This document shows positions 42,838 through 51,755 of a stretch of 64,000 bases of DNA, in pieces. Positions within the stretch are counted from its first letter, which is position 1; each line of letters begins with the position of its first letter. Below the pieces are notes generated by a model. It was given only the letters and a program-made list of their open reading frames with translations. It was not told the DNA's origin and made no database searches. Origin of the DNA: Filimonas effusa (lineage in GTDB: Bacteria > Bacteroidota > Bacteroidia > Chitinophagales > Chitinophagaceae); NCBI RefSeq assembly GCF_004118675.1, contig NZ_SDHZ01000001.1:1550001-1614000 (forward strand). The letters are read 5' to 3'. The position numbers were made by a program, and so were the translations under genes.

Positions 42838-43815
42838 TTAGAATGCAGCAGCCCAGTCGCCCAGTATGTTTTTCAGCGTATAGTTTTTTATAACCTTGGC
42901 TGATAGCTGTTTGGACCAGGGTACTCTTTTAGTTGTACCGGCTCCTGCGCCTGTGCTATTGTATTCTGCATACAACACTGTTTTTTCGTTTTCAGGGTTA
43001 CGCCAGTTATCCCAGCCTTCGGGCAGGATGTGGCTGCCCATTTCAGTGTTTATAAAAACTGTTTTCGCATTGGGCCGCCAGGGGCGTCCCAGGAAGACCT
43101 TTTTAACCGTAGAGTCGGCCTGCAGCCTGCAACCTATAAACACAAAACCATAGGTCTGCCTTTGTGTGGTAGCGGCAGCAGTGATATAGGAATCAGAAAG
43201 ATCCTTTATTGTACAGTTCTGAAACACGGCTGTTGCTTCTCCGAAAATGAAATCGGTAGTGCCTTGTATAAAGCAGTCGATATATAACTGCCTGCTATTT
43301 TCAGTGGCAGCATATAAAGTATCCTGGTTACCGAGCAGTCTGCAGTTTTTAATGACGCAGCGGTCGCCTTCAACATGTAGCGCTACTGCCTGCCCTACCC
43401 TGCCTGCTGCGTTTTCTATTGTCAGGTTTTCGGCGGTACAATCGTTCCCCTGGATCAAAACCGTGTAGGATGTGTAAGTGCTGAACTGCATTTTGCCATA
43501 GGCATCCGGCATTGTGGCTGCTTTACCGGAGTAATCGCTATTGGTGATGATGGTGCTATCCTTATTTTCTCCCACCAATGAGATCCTTGATTTCCAGGAA
43601 GGGATGACCAGCTTTTCGCGGTACACGCCTTTTTTGATAAGGATAGTTACCTGCTGTTGCGACAGGTCGCGTACGGCATTTACGGCCTCCTGTATCGTTT
43701 TGAAGTCGCCGCTGCCATCCTGGGCAACTGTAAACCTGTTGGGGAACACTTTGGGCTGCGCCATTACCCCCGTAGTGAGTAAAAGAAAGCTCCAAAGCAA
43801 GAGTATTTTATTCAT
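42838..43815 (-). CDS. Pectinesterase (CE8)
   Basis: A 325-residue secreted enzyme that removes methyl esters from homogalacturonan. The signal peptide ends at V-M-A-Q. The parallel beta-helix opens with V-A-Q-D-G-S-G-D-F-K-T-I-Q-E-A. Catalytic motifs are present: G-Q-A-V-A-L, the acid/base Asp in G-N-Q-D-T-L-Y-A, the nucleophile Asp in T-D-F-I-F-G-E-A, and the Arg in L-G-R-P-W-R-P. It lies downstream of the GH28 gene on the same strand, with the tandem repeats between them. De-esterification makes pectin a better substrate for polygalacturonase, so the two genes fit one pathway. No SusC/SusD transporter is encoded here. Confidence 0.94.
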   Translation of the reverse strand: MNKILLLWSFLLLTTGVMAQPKVFPNRFTVAQDGSGDFKTIQEAVNAVRDLSQQQVTILIKKGVYREKLVIPSWKSRISLVGENKDSTIITNSDYSGKAATMPDAYGKMQFSTYTSYTVLIQGNDCTAENLTIENAAGRVGQAVALHVEGDRCVIKNCRLLGNQDTLYAATENSRQLYIDCFIQGTTDFIFGEATAVFQNCTIKDLSDSYITAAATTQRQTYGFVFIGCRLQADSTVKKVFLGRPWRPNAKTVFINTEMGSHILPEGWDNWRNPENEKTVLYAEYNSTGAGAGTTKRVPWSKQLSAKVIKNYTLKNILGDWAAAF

Positions 43816-43920
43816 ACTGCCAGTTTAAAACGAATGATCCGATATGCATCCGGCGAATACCACTGCGCTCAATAATGCAATTATATTCGCCCGATATTTT
43901 TATGCTTATTCCGCCACAGC

Positions 43921-44049
43921 ATTTTTACTGTTGCTTTTTACTATCGTCATTTTACCGCTGCTTTTCTATCGCTATTTTACCGCTGCTTTTTCTATCGCTA
44001 TTTTACTGCTGCTTTACTGCCGCTATTTTACTGCTGTCTTTCTACTGTT
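43921..44049. repeat. Five tandem ~25-bp repeats in the pectinesterase leader region
   Basis: Five imperfect direct copies of ATTTTACYGCTGCTTTTCTA-type units, 25-28 bp long, start at 43921, 43949, 43974, 44000 and 44025. Units 2 and 3 are nearly identical. Plus-strand frames of 62-93 codons across this block are Leu/Phe-rich by-products of the repeat and not genes. A (GT)7 tract follows at 44085-44099. The block fills much of the 293-base spacer between the pectinase genes. Confidence 0.85.
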
Positions 44050-44108
44050 ATTTTGTTATGTAATGCAGTTGTATTTCAGCAATAGTGTGTGTGTGTGTGA
44101 CCGCCGGC

Positions 44109-45785
44109 TTATTTCGAGAATTTAGAAACGGCTGCCGGGATAGCGCCGTCTGTAAAGCTGAGATCTTTCTGTTGGTCTACATCTTTTGCACCCAATATTT
44201 GTATGCCGGTTGTATTACCACCGCTTATTTTGAAAAGCTGTTTTGCATCTTTGGGTAACTGCACGCCGTTGAACACTACATCTTTGCTGTTCTGAACATA
44301 TACGACCGGGTTGTTCAGCTTAGAGATGATATTGATATTCTTAAGCTTGATATTGGAAGCTTCAATGATCTCAATACCTTTATCGACCTGTAAGGTCATG
44401 TTTTCGAGGTTCACATTTTTCACGTGCATTTCGGGAATACCTCTTACAAAAATGCCTTTGGAAGCGCCGTTACAAACGATATCACTGAAATAGAAGTCAC
44501 GGAACTGAGGAGTAGCTTCTGTTACAGGAGGGACAGCGTCGGCGTTTACACCTACAGGAGCTTTTACAAAGTAATACATATCGAACAGGATGGCCTCGCC
44601 AACGATGTTGCGCATGCTGATATTCTTTGCATAGATCTTTTCAACAACACCGCCGCGGCCACGAACTGTTTTAAAGCGCAGGCCTATATCGGAGCCTATG
44701 AAAGAGCAATCATAGACAAAGATGTTACGGGCGCCACCGCTCATTTCGCTACCAACCACCACGCCACCGTGTGCGTGATAAACAACGTTGTTGCGGATCA
44801 CCACGTTTTCTGTAGGCATTCCTCTTTTACGGCCTTCTTCATCGCGACCTGATTTAATACAGATGCCGTCGTCGCCTACATCAAAAGTAGAACCTTCTAC
44901 CAGCACGTTCTTACATGATTCCAGGTCAAGACCATCGCCATTGGGTGCTGTTTCGGGGTTTTTCACAAATACGTTGCGGAGCGTGAGGTCTTCACACATT
45001 AACGGGTGTAAACACCATGCGGGAGAGTTCTGGAAAGTAACACCTTCGAGTAATATTTTTTTACAGCTGGTAAAGACCACCATATTAGGGCGCAGAAAGT
45101 CTTTAACATCTTCAAAGTCTTTCAGCGTTTTGCCTTCTGTGAGGATGCCGTTATTTTTTGTTTCCGCACCTTTTTTTGATTTTTCGGTAGGATACCACAC
45201 TTTACCATCGTCACGCATGATACCACCCGCTGCTGTTTTCTTTTTCCATTGAGATTCGGTGTACCTGTCGCGGTAGCCGAGATGCCATACACCGCCGTTA
45301 CCGTCGATGATACCGCTGCCGGTAATTGCTATATTCACCAGGTTGGCTCCTGATATGGGAGATTGGTTGCGGGCGCTTTTTACCCCTTCGTAGTTGCCTT
45401 CGACAAGCGGATACTGGTTGAAATCGGCTGTAAACTGTAACACTGCGGGGCGGCTTACATGCAGGTTCACGTTGTTTTGCATCACAATGGGGCCAGTAAG
45501 CCATAATCCCTGGGGAATGAGCACTACACCGCCCCCTTTTTTACTGCAGGCTGCAATGGCATTGTTGATACTTGCTGTATTCAATGTAAAGCCATCGTTC
45601 ACTGCGCCAAAAGAGCGGATATTCACTGTATCCTTCTTAAAAACCGGCAGTTTGGCAACGGGCAGGTTTTTCCAGGAGTATTCTTTTGCCTTTGTTGACT
45701 GGGCATTTGCCTGAGACAAAAGACCTGCACCTAAAAGCAGCGTGCTAAAACATCGTAGTAAACTCATAACAAGCAATTTATGCAT
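44109..45785 (-). CDS. Polygalacturonase-type glycoside hydrolase (GH28)
   Basis: A 558-residue secreted enzyme with a signal peptide ending at A-N-A-Q. The pectate-lyase-like beta helix carries the GH28 catalytic set: N-G-D-G-L-D-L near residue 280, the D-D pair in V-G-D-D-G-I-C-I-K, the H-A-H-G-G segment, and R-F-K in I-G-L-R-F-K-T. The N-G-D-G and H-G-G forms differ from the fungal N-T-D and G-H-G but are common in bacterial family members. It probably hydrolyses galacturonan or rhamnogalacturonan in the periplasm. The first or a later Met (45767) could be the start. A near-palindrome TTACGCAATCGTTA lies ~60 bases upstream and could be a regulator site. Confidence 0.92.
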   Translation of the reverse strand: MHKLLVMSLLRCFSTLLLGAGLLSQANAQSTKAKEYSWKNLPVAKLPVFKKDTVNIRSFGAVNDGFTLNTASINNAIAACSKKGGGVVLIPQGLWLTGPIVMQNNVNLHVSRPAVLQFTADFNQYPLVEGNYEGVKSARNQSPISGANLVNIAITGSGIIDGNGGVWHLGYRDRYTESQWKKKTAAGGIMRDDGKVWYPTEKSKKGAETKNNGILTEGKTLKDFEDVKDFLRPNMVVFTSCKKILLEGVTFQNSPAWCLHPLMCEDLTLRNVFVKNPETAPNGDGLDLESCKNVLVEGSTFDVGDDGICIKSGRDEEGRKRGMPTENVVIRNNVVYHAHGGVVVGSEMSGGARNIFVYDCSFIGSDIGLRFKTVRGRGGVVEKIYAKNISMRNIVGEAILFDMYYFVKAPVGVNADAVPPVTEATPQFRDFYFSDIVCNGASKGIFVRGIPEMHVKNVNLENMTLQVDKGIEIIEASNIKLKNINIISKLNNPVVYVQNSKDVVFNGVQLPKDAKQLFKISGGNTTGIQILGAKDVDQQKDLSFTDGAIPAAVSKFSK

Positions 45786-45845
45786 ACTTCAATGTGGCAA
45801 TGTAGGCAGTATACGCCAGTTAGTTTCCCAATAAACACATAAATT

Positions 45846-45859
45846 ATTACGCAATCGTT
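45846..45859. promoter_or_regulatory. Possible regulator site upstream of the GH28 gene
   Basis: TTACGCAATCGTTA has matching outer halves (TTACG/CGTTA-like) around a central CAAT. It loosely resembles LacI-type sites. Three of seven base pairs do not match, so the call is weak. Confidence 0.25.
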
Positions 45860-46073
45860 ACCAAGAAGATGTAGGAACTGATAAAAATCAGGTTACCGGA
45901 ATGTAATTGCCGCCCGATGTTGAAACAGGTGCTGAAAGGTTGATTGGGGTAAGCCCAGGGATTAATATGAGGTAAGGCGACGCAGCCCGCAAATAAGCTT
46001 TTTATTACTATATCTCACTCGACCTTCAATTAATGGCATGTAGATTGAATGAAAAATAAATAAACTAAGCGGC

Positions 46074-46289
46074 ATGAAAACATTCGGGCTTGTACTCATT
46101 ATCATTGGAATTGCCATGATCCTGGTAAGAGGTTTTTCTGTTACCACTGAAAAGAAAGTAGTGGATCTTGGCCCCCTGGAAGTAAATAAGAAGGAAAACA
46201 AGTGGATAGGCTGGCCTACGTATGCGGGGGCTATCATAGCCGGAGTAGGCGTGGTACTGGTATTTACAAACCAGAAAAAAGCTGGTTAA
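46074..46289 (+). CDS. Small two-helix membrane protein of unknown function
   Basis: A 71-residue protein. Helix 1 is residues ~4-19 (F-G-L-V-L-I-I-I-G-I-A-M-I-L-V). A 29-residue hydrophilic loop follows with F-S-V-T-T-E-K-K-V-V-D-L-G-P-L-E-V. Helix 2 is ~47-64, with Y-A-G-A-I-I-A-G-V-G-V-V-L. The loop-helix pattern resembles small conserved membrane proteins of Bacteroidota with no known role. The last 26 bases overlap the 3' end of the convergent cheB gene. It stands alone between pectin genes and the signalling operon. Confidence 0.75.
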   Translation: MKTFGLVLIIIGIAMILVRGFSVTTEKKVVDLGPLEVNKKENKWIGWPTYAGAIIAGVGVVLVFTNQKKAG

Positions 46290-46854
46290 TATAAGCCGGT
46301 ATTTCATCGGGTTGCAATACCCGTTCCATTTGAACTGATTTTATTGCATGTTGCGGCATATAAGGTGTAGTCGCAGATGCGGGAGACTGGGCGGCACAGG
46401 TGCCGCCTCTTTTTTTAACTATTTTCATACCAGCGGTACCATCGGTATTTGCGCCGGAAAGAATAAGCGCCACAAGCGTGGGGCCATATACTTCTGCCGC
46501 CGATTCAAAGCTGACATCGATGCTGGGCCTGCTATAATTGATCTTTTCCGAAGCATCGAGAGAAAAGCTACGGTTGGATTCTATCAGCAAGTGATAATCG
46601 GGCGGAGCCACATATACATGACCTGGTAAGATGGGCTCTCCTTCTTCGGCTTCCTTTACGGGCCATGCCGATTTGAAAGCGAGTAATTCAACCAACACTT
46701 CATCGTCGGTAGGTTTGCGATGCAGAATGATGAGGATAGCTTTATTGTGTGAAGGTTCGAGAAAGGGCAAGGTTTTGAGCAATACGTCGAGACTACCGGC
46801 GGAACCGCCTATAGCAATCAATGCTGCTGCTGGTATTATTCTATTTTGCGCCAT
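46264..46854 (-). CDS. CheB-type protein-glutamate methylesterase without receiver domain
   Basis: A 196-residue catalytic CheB domain. The Ser nucleophile is in G-G-S-A-G-S near residue 16, the His in L-H-R-K-P, and the Asp in G-A-N-T-D-G-T-A-G-M. No N-terminal receiver is present, so activity must be controlled otherwise, perhaps by the lone receiver encoded two genes upstream. Its start overlaps the cheR stop by 19 bases, so translation is coupled. No chemoreceptor, CheA or CheW gene occurs in the window. The CheB/CheR pair may act on a non-chemotactic partner such as the hybrid kinases of this operon. Confidence 0.9.
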   Translation of the reverse strand: MAQNRIIPAAALIAIGGSAGSLDVLLKTLPFLEPSHNKAILIILHRKPTDDEVLVELLAFKSAWPVKEAEEGEPILPGHVYVAPPDYHLLIESNRSFSLDASEKINYSRPSIDVSFESAAEVYGPTLVALILSGANTDGTAGMKIVKKRGGTCAAQSPASATTPYMPQHAIKSVQMERVLQPDEIPAYINQLFSGL

Positions 46855-47663
46855 ATTTTTTGCCTGTCGGGCAATTGCCTGTATTTATGAGCGATGGGTG
46901 AAAATTTTATGTTCTCTTTTGACCCCAATGCGAGAAATCCGAGTTTTTCAAGGCTTTCGTCGAATAAGCTCAGCGCTTTATCCTTTAAGCCTTTATCGAA
47001 ATAGATGAGTACATTCCTGCAAACAATAAGCTGAAACGCATTAAAAGAGCGATCGGAAACCAGGTTATGGGTGGAAACGATCATTCCTTTGCTTAAGTTT
47101 TCATCGAACTTAGCCCTGTCATATTTAGCGGTATAGTAGCGTGAAAACTCGTCTTTACCTCCCGACAGGATATAATTCTCTGAATATTGCTTCATCTGGC
47201 TCAGCGGGAAAATACCCGATCTTAGTTTTTCCAGCACCGTAGGATTAATATCTGTTGCATACAACAATGATTTGTGCAACAGGTTGGCCTCGTGCAGTAG
47301 AATAGCCATTGAATACACTTCCTCACCAGTAGAGCAACCTGCATGCCAGATACGGATGAACGGATGCGTGGCGAGCACCGGTAACACTTCTTCCCTCAAC
47401 GCCTGGTAAAAAGAGGGGTCGCGAAACATTTCGGTTACGTTCACTGTGATCTCTTCGACAAAACGACTGAAGTATTCCGGATCATTTTTGATGCGATACC
47501 TGAATTCGGCAAATGCCGGAAACTTATCAATGGAAAACAACCGTTGAATCCTTCTCCGCAAAGAAGCTTTGGAATACTCTGTAAAGTCGTAACCATAGAG
47601 GTTTATGACATCGTTCAGCAGCATTTCAATATCCCTGTCACTTATCAGTTGTTGTGAATCCAA
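46836..47663 (-). CDS. CheR-type protein-glutamate O-methyltransferase
   Basis: A 275-residue SAM-dependent methyltransferase. The N-terminal helical domain (Y-S-K-A-S-L-R-R-R-I-Q-R-L) contacts the substrate. The SAM site has I-W-H-A-G-C-S-T-G-E-E-V-Y-S near residue 105, and F-Q-L-I-V-C-R-N-V-L-I-Y-F near 210 is the family's second motif. It starts one base before the receiver gene's stop codon, in the minus-strand order receiver-cheR-cheB. It would methylate glutamates of a receptor-like protein reset by the CheB encoded next to it. No obvious methyl-accepting receptor is present nearby. Confidence 0.92.
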   Translation of the reverse strand: MDSQQLISDRDIEMLLNDVINLYGYDFTEYSKASLRRRIQRLFSIDKFPAFAEFRYRIKNDPEYFSRFVEEITVNVTEMFRDPSFYQALREEVLPVLATHPFIRIWHAGCSTGEEVYSMAILLHEANLLHKSLLYATDINPTVLEKLRSGIFPLSQMKQYSENYILSGGKDEFSRYYTAKYDRAKFDENLSKGMIVSTHNLVSDRSFNAFQLIVCRNVLIYFDKGLKDKALSLFDESLEKLGFLALGSKENIKFSPIAHKYRQLPDRQKIWRKIE

Positions 47664-48050
47664 TTAGTTTTTTTTTATCAGTTCATTCATCAGATTTACC
47701 AGCAGGTCTATATCAACAGGTTTGGATACATATCCATCGGCTCCTGCTGCAAGACATCTTTCCCTGTCGCCGTTCATTGCCTGGGCTGTAACGGCGATAA
47801 CGGGTAATTCTGCGCTGGTTTCCAGCTGTTTAATTCTGGGAATCGCTTCGTAGCCGTCGATATCGGGCATCATCATGTCCAGCAGCACAGCGTTGATATC
47901 ATGTTGCTTTTCCAGCATATGTAATGCCTCTCCTACTTCCGTTGCCGTAATGCAGGTAAATCCTTTTGAGCGCAAGACGGCTGTTAACGCGAAAATGTTG
48001 CGTGCATCGTCATCAATGATCAATATTTTTTGTCCGGAAGCCATATCCAT
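47664..48050 (-). CDS. Single-domain response regulator (CheY-like)
   Basis: A 128-residue receiver with no output domain. The acidic pocket D-D-D is at residues 13-15, and the phosphoacceptor is Asp58 in L-L-D-M-M-M-P-D-I-D-G. The switch Thr is in A-V-T-A-Q-A-M, and the Lys is in Y-V-S-K-P-V-D. It closely resembles the third receiver of the hybrid kinase encoded directly upstream in sequence pattern (L-D-M-M-M-P, A-V-T-A, S-K-P-V-D-I-D). Duplication or phosphotransfer between them is plausible. The start may be the third residue (48044). Confidence 0.92.
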   Translation of the reverse strand: MDMASGQKILIIDDDARNIFALTAVLRSKGFTCITATEVGEALHMLEKQHDINAVLLDMMMPDIDGYEAIPRIKQLETSAELPVIAVTAQAMNGDRERCLAAGADGYVSKPVDIDLLVNLMNELIKKN

Positions 48051-48103
48051 AGTTTCATTAAACGTTCTTCAATAAATAACGACATTGTACTATTAAAGCA
48101 AAT

Positions 48104-51100
48104 CTATCTTTCGTAAAGCCATACCCGCAGTAAAGACAGTAACTGATCGATATCCACGGGTTTGGTGATATAATCCGAGGCGCCTGCGCTGATACATTTT
48201 GCCCTGTCGCCCGTCATTGCTTTAGCCGTAACGGCAATAATGGGTAAACGTTTGAACTTATCCAAGGCCCTTATATGACGGATACTTTCGTAGCCATCCA
48301 TTTCGGGCATCATCATATCCATCAGTACTACGTCGATATCGGGATGCACTTCAAGCTGTTTCAGTGCTTCCTTACCATCCATAGCCGACACAACGGTCAT
48401 GTTCAAACTTTCCAGTGATTTGCTGAGCGAGTAAATGTTCCTTACATCGTCATCGGCGATCAGCACTTTTTTATCTTTCAGCACATCCTGCAGCAAACCG
48501 AGGCTTTTATAAGGTTTTACGGGTTCTTCGCTTTCCTTTTTCTCTTCAACCAGGTGGAGGAATAACGATACCTCATCGAGTATACGCTGGTAGGAATGCG
48601 CTGTTTTAATTACGATAGAATCGGCATACTTCTTAATACGCAGTTCTTCGGCTTTTGAGAGGCTTTTACCTGTAAAGATGATAATAGGCAGGTTCTCCAG
48701 TCCCGGAGACTTCTTCACCTGTTCCAGCGTATCGTATGCGCTTTGATCGGGTATTCCCATATCGAGGATCACGCAATTCACTTCCTGTTTGCTCAGCGCT
48801 TCCACACTGTCGCCCACGTTGTCTTTTATTTCGGCGCTTACCTTAAAGGTTTCGAGGAAGTAGGCCAATGCTTTTGCATGTTTGGGGTTTTCCTCTACTA
48901 TCAACACTTTACGCGGGTTGGAATTCAGCACATGTTCGATCTTTTCAAAGATCTCGTGCATTTGTTCAAATGCCACCGGTTTGTTGATGAAGTCAACGGC
49001 ACCTTTGGAAATGCTCTGATATTTGAATTCGTATGACGACATAATATGTACCGGGATATGCCTTGTTTGCTGGTTGCTCTTCAGCATTTCCATTACTTCC
49101 CAGCCATCTTTAACAGGCAGCTGAATATCGAGCAGAATACCAGCAGGCTGGTATTGCATCGCTAACGGCACAGCTTCATCGCCCCTTACAGATACGATGC
49201 CTTTGTATCCTTTTTTACGCGTGTATTCCAGTAATGATTTTGCAAAGTTCACGTCGTCTTCCACGATCAGGATGGTGTTATCGGCAGGCGTGATCACTTT
49301 GCGGTCATCGGGGACATTTTCGGGAATGATGTCGGCAATATAACGTTCGGCTGCTGCGGGGAATTCAACCGCTTTCAATTCCTGTTCCACCAATTCCTCG
49401 GTAGTGGAGATAACGGGTTTAGCGGGTTCTTTTGGCGTCTGCAATGCTGCTGCCGCTTTTGATACGGGTACATATACCGTGAAGACGCTACCCTCGTTCA
49501 CCTCGCTCTGCAGCTCAATGCTGCCGCCCAGTAATTTCACCAGTTCGCGGCTGATAGATAATCCGAGTCCTGTACCACCGTATTTCCGGCGGGTAGAACC
49601 GTCGGCCTGCTGAAAGGCTTCAAAGATCAGCTGTTGCTTTTCTTTTGAAATGCCTATTCCGGTATCACGAACGGTGATGGCTAATATATCCCTGCGATCT
49701 GAGGGCTGGAAACGTAATGAAACCGATCCCTGCGAAGTAAATTTCAGTGCGTTGGACAGCAGGTTCTTCAAGATCTGCTCGAGCCTCATTTTATCTGTTT
49801 CTATCATGCCCGGTGCATCGGGAGCTACCGAGACATCGAAGCTGATGCCTTTTTGTTTAGCCATAGGAACAAACAAGGCATTCATGTCGTTTGTAATTTC
49901 GCCCAGGAGCACGTTGGAATAATCCAGTTCCATTTTACCGGATTCGATCTTGGACAGATCGAGGATCTCATCGATCAGCGCCAGCAGTCCCTGTCCTGAA
50001 CTAAGGATCACATTGGCGTATTCTACCTGGTCGGAATTGAGGTTATGCTCGTTGTTTTCGGCCATGAGGCGTGAAAGCAGCAGGATAGAGTTCAATGGCG
50101 TGCGCAGCTCGTGCGACATATTGGCCAGGAACTCGGACTTATATTTTGTGCTTAGTGCAAGTTGTTCTGCCTTGCGCTGGATCTCGACATTACGTTCGAA
50201 GATCAGCTGGTTCTTTTCTTCGAGCAGCCTGGTTCTTTCTTCCAGTTCGGCATTTGATTCTTTCAATTCTTCCTGCTGAACTTTCAATTCTTCTTCTGAA
50301 GCCTGGAGTTTCTGGGTTTGCACCTCCATTTCTTCGTTGATGGCTTCGAGCTCGCTGTGCTGGGCCTGCAGTTCTTCGGCCTGCGCCTGGGTTTCTTCGA
50401 GCAGTTCCTGCAATTTTTTCCTGTTCTCAACGCCATTCAGCGCCACACCTATTACATGAGAAGCGGCTTCTATGAATGAAAGCGACCGGGCTGTATAGGG
50501 CACGAGGGATGCCAGTTCAATGACCCCCACCACCCTGCGTTCATACAGTAATGGGAATGCAATGATATTAACGGGTTTGATATCACCGGTTGCAAAGCTG
50601 ATCATCACCTGATCAGCGGGCACATCTGTGAGCAATAATTCTTTTCCAGCCCTGGCGCATTCACCTGCCAGTCCTTCGCCAATATGTAATGTAGTTCTGT
50701 GTTTTTGTCCTGCGAAAGCATAACCATTGGCCAACTGCAACACATCGTTGTTTTCCCTTAAATAGAAGGCACCCACGTGACTATCGGTATACAGGGCTAC
50801 AAATTCTATGATGCTTTGCGTTAACACATTGATATCGTATTCACCGATCACTTTTTCATTGAGTTTGGCAACACCGGCCTGCAGCCATTCTTTATCCGAT
50901 AGCAGGTTAAAAGAGTATTGAAGCGATTCAGCCATTGTATTCAGTGAAAAAGAAAGATCGCCCAGGTCGTCTTTACCGCTATCTGTTATGCGGGTTTCAT
51001 AGTCGCCCGCCGAGATCTTATCGGCGATATCCCTGATGATATTAATACGATGTGTGATCTCTTCATCCTTTTGTTCCAGTGCGCGCTGCATGGCTGCGCG

Positions 51101-51742
51101 TTTATTAAAGTCACTGTTCACCCTTATGAGTGAATAAAGCGTGATCACAAATGCAAGGATAGTTGCTACGAGAATGATCAGCGGCGTAAATCCAACAAGC
51201 TGGTTGAGCTTATCGGTACGCTCGGCCAGCAAGGCTTCTTCCTGTTTTCTCATTTTGCGTACCAGTGCACGGGTATCGTCCATAAAAGACTTTCCCTTTT
51301 CGAGGTCGGCGAGCACTATTGCTTCGTCATTTCTTTTTTTATCGATAAGGATAGAAAGCTGGTTAAAACGGCCTGTTACCAGTTCCTTTAATTTGTTGAC
51401 ATTTGCCTGTTGGGCCTCGCTGTCGGCGGTAAGTACAGACACATCATTAATGCGTGCGAGAACGCTATCGTAAGCGCCCTGGTATGGCTTCAGGAAATCT
51501 TCTCTTCCTGTAAGCAGAAAGCCGCGCTGGCTGGTTTCTGCATCTTTGAGATACGACATGCAGGAGTTTAAGCCGTCGATCACATTGTATGTGTGCGTTA
51601 CCCATTTTGTACTGTCGATGAGGTTCACAATACTGTTGTAAGAGGCGACAGAGCTAACGATCAGCAATAACAGCGATACGCCAAAACCTGCAAGCAGGTT
51701 CCTTTTGAATCCGATGGTCATTAATTTCGATTTCTTTTCCAT
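48104..51742 (-). CDS. Hybrid sensor histidine kinase: CHASE3-HAMP-GAF-HisKA-HATPase-3xREC
   Basis: About 1212 residues from the Met at 51742; a longer frame would invade the upstream gene, whereas this start leaves 13 bases. The order is: TM1 near 15-32, a CHASE3 periplasmic sensor to ~180, TM2 near 185-205, HAMP at ~215-275, and GAF at ~300-440. A coiled coil rich in Glu/Leu repeats spans ~445-525. HisKA follows with the phospho-His545 in M-S-H-E-L-R-T-P-L-N, then HATPase with G-T-G-L-G-L-S. Three receivers close it, the last with Asp1142 in L-M-D-M-M-M-P. The middle receiver has L-D-M-G-I-P and is more divergent. It probably senses an envelope cue and relays phosphate to the lone receiver. 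Confidence 0.92.
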   Translation of the reverse strand: MEKKSKLMTIGFKRNLLAGFGVSLLLLIVSSVASYNSIVNLIDSTKWVTHTYNVIDGLNSCMSYLKDAETSQRGFLLTGREDFLKPYQGAYDSVLARINDVSVLTADSEAQQANVNKLKELVTGRFNQLSILIDKKRNDEAIVLADLEKGKSFMDDTRALVRKMRKQEEALLAERTDKLNQLVGFTPLIILVATILAFVITLYSLIRVNSDFNKRAAMQRALEQKDEEITHRINIIRDIADKISAGDYETRITDSGKDDLGDLSFSLNTMAESLQYSFNLLSDKEWLQAGVAKLNEKVIGEYDINVLTQSIIEFVALYTDSHVGAFYLRENNDVLQLANGYAFAGQKHRTTLHIGEGLAGECARAGKELLLTDVPADQVMISFATGDIKPVNIIAFPLLYERRVVGVIELASLVPYTARSLSFIEAASHVIGVALNGVENRKKLQELLEETQAQAEELQAQHSELEAINEEMEVQTQKLQASEEELKVQQEELKESNAELEERTRLLEEKNQLIFERNVEIQRKAEQLALSTKYKSEFLANMSHELRTPLNSILLLSRLMAENNEHNLNSDQVEYANVILSSGQGLLALIDEILDLSKIESGKMELDYSNVLLGEITNDMNALFVPMAKQKGISFDVSVAPDAPGMIETDKMRLEQILKNLLSNALKFTSQGSVSLRFQPSDRRDILAITVRDTGIGISKEKQQLIFEAFQQADGSTRRKYGGTGLGLSISRELVKLLGGSIELQSEVNEGSVFTVYVPVSKAAAALQTPKEPAKPVISTTEELVEQELKAVEFPAAAERYIADIIPENVPDDRKVITPADNTILIVEDDVNFAKSLLEYTRKKGYKGIVSVRGDEAVPLAMQYQPAGILLDIQLPVKDGWEVMEMLKSNQQTRHIPVHIMSSYEFKYQSISKGAVDFINKPVAFEQMHEIFEKIEHVLNSNPRKVLIVEENPKHAKALAYFLETFKVSAEIKDNVGDSVEALSKQEVNCVILDMGIPDQSAYDTLEQVKKSPGLENLPIIIFTGKSLSKAEELRIKKYADSIVIKTAHSYQRILDEVSLFLHLVEEKKESEEPVKPYKSLGLLQDVLKDKKVLIADDDVRNIYSLSKSLESLNMTVVSAMDGKEALKQLEVHPDIDVVLMDMMMPEMDGYESIRHIRALDKFKRLPIIAVTAKAMTGDRAKCISAGASDYITKPVDIDQLLSLLRVWLYER

Positions 51743-51755
51743 TATTGAGTTGCAG

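Noticed and set aside
43844-44125. Plus-strand Leu/Phe-rich frames over the tandem repeats, looking like a small hydrophobic protein
   Set aside because: Codons follow the T-rich 25-bp repeat, several frames are open at once, and there is no promoter or conserved motif. The frames are a by-product of the repeat.
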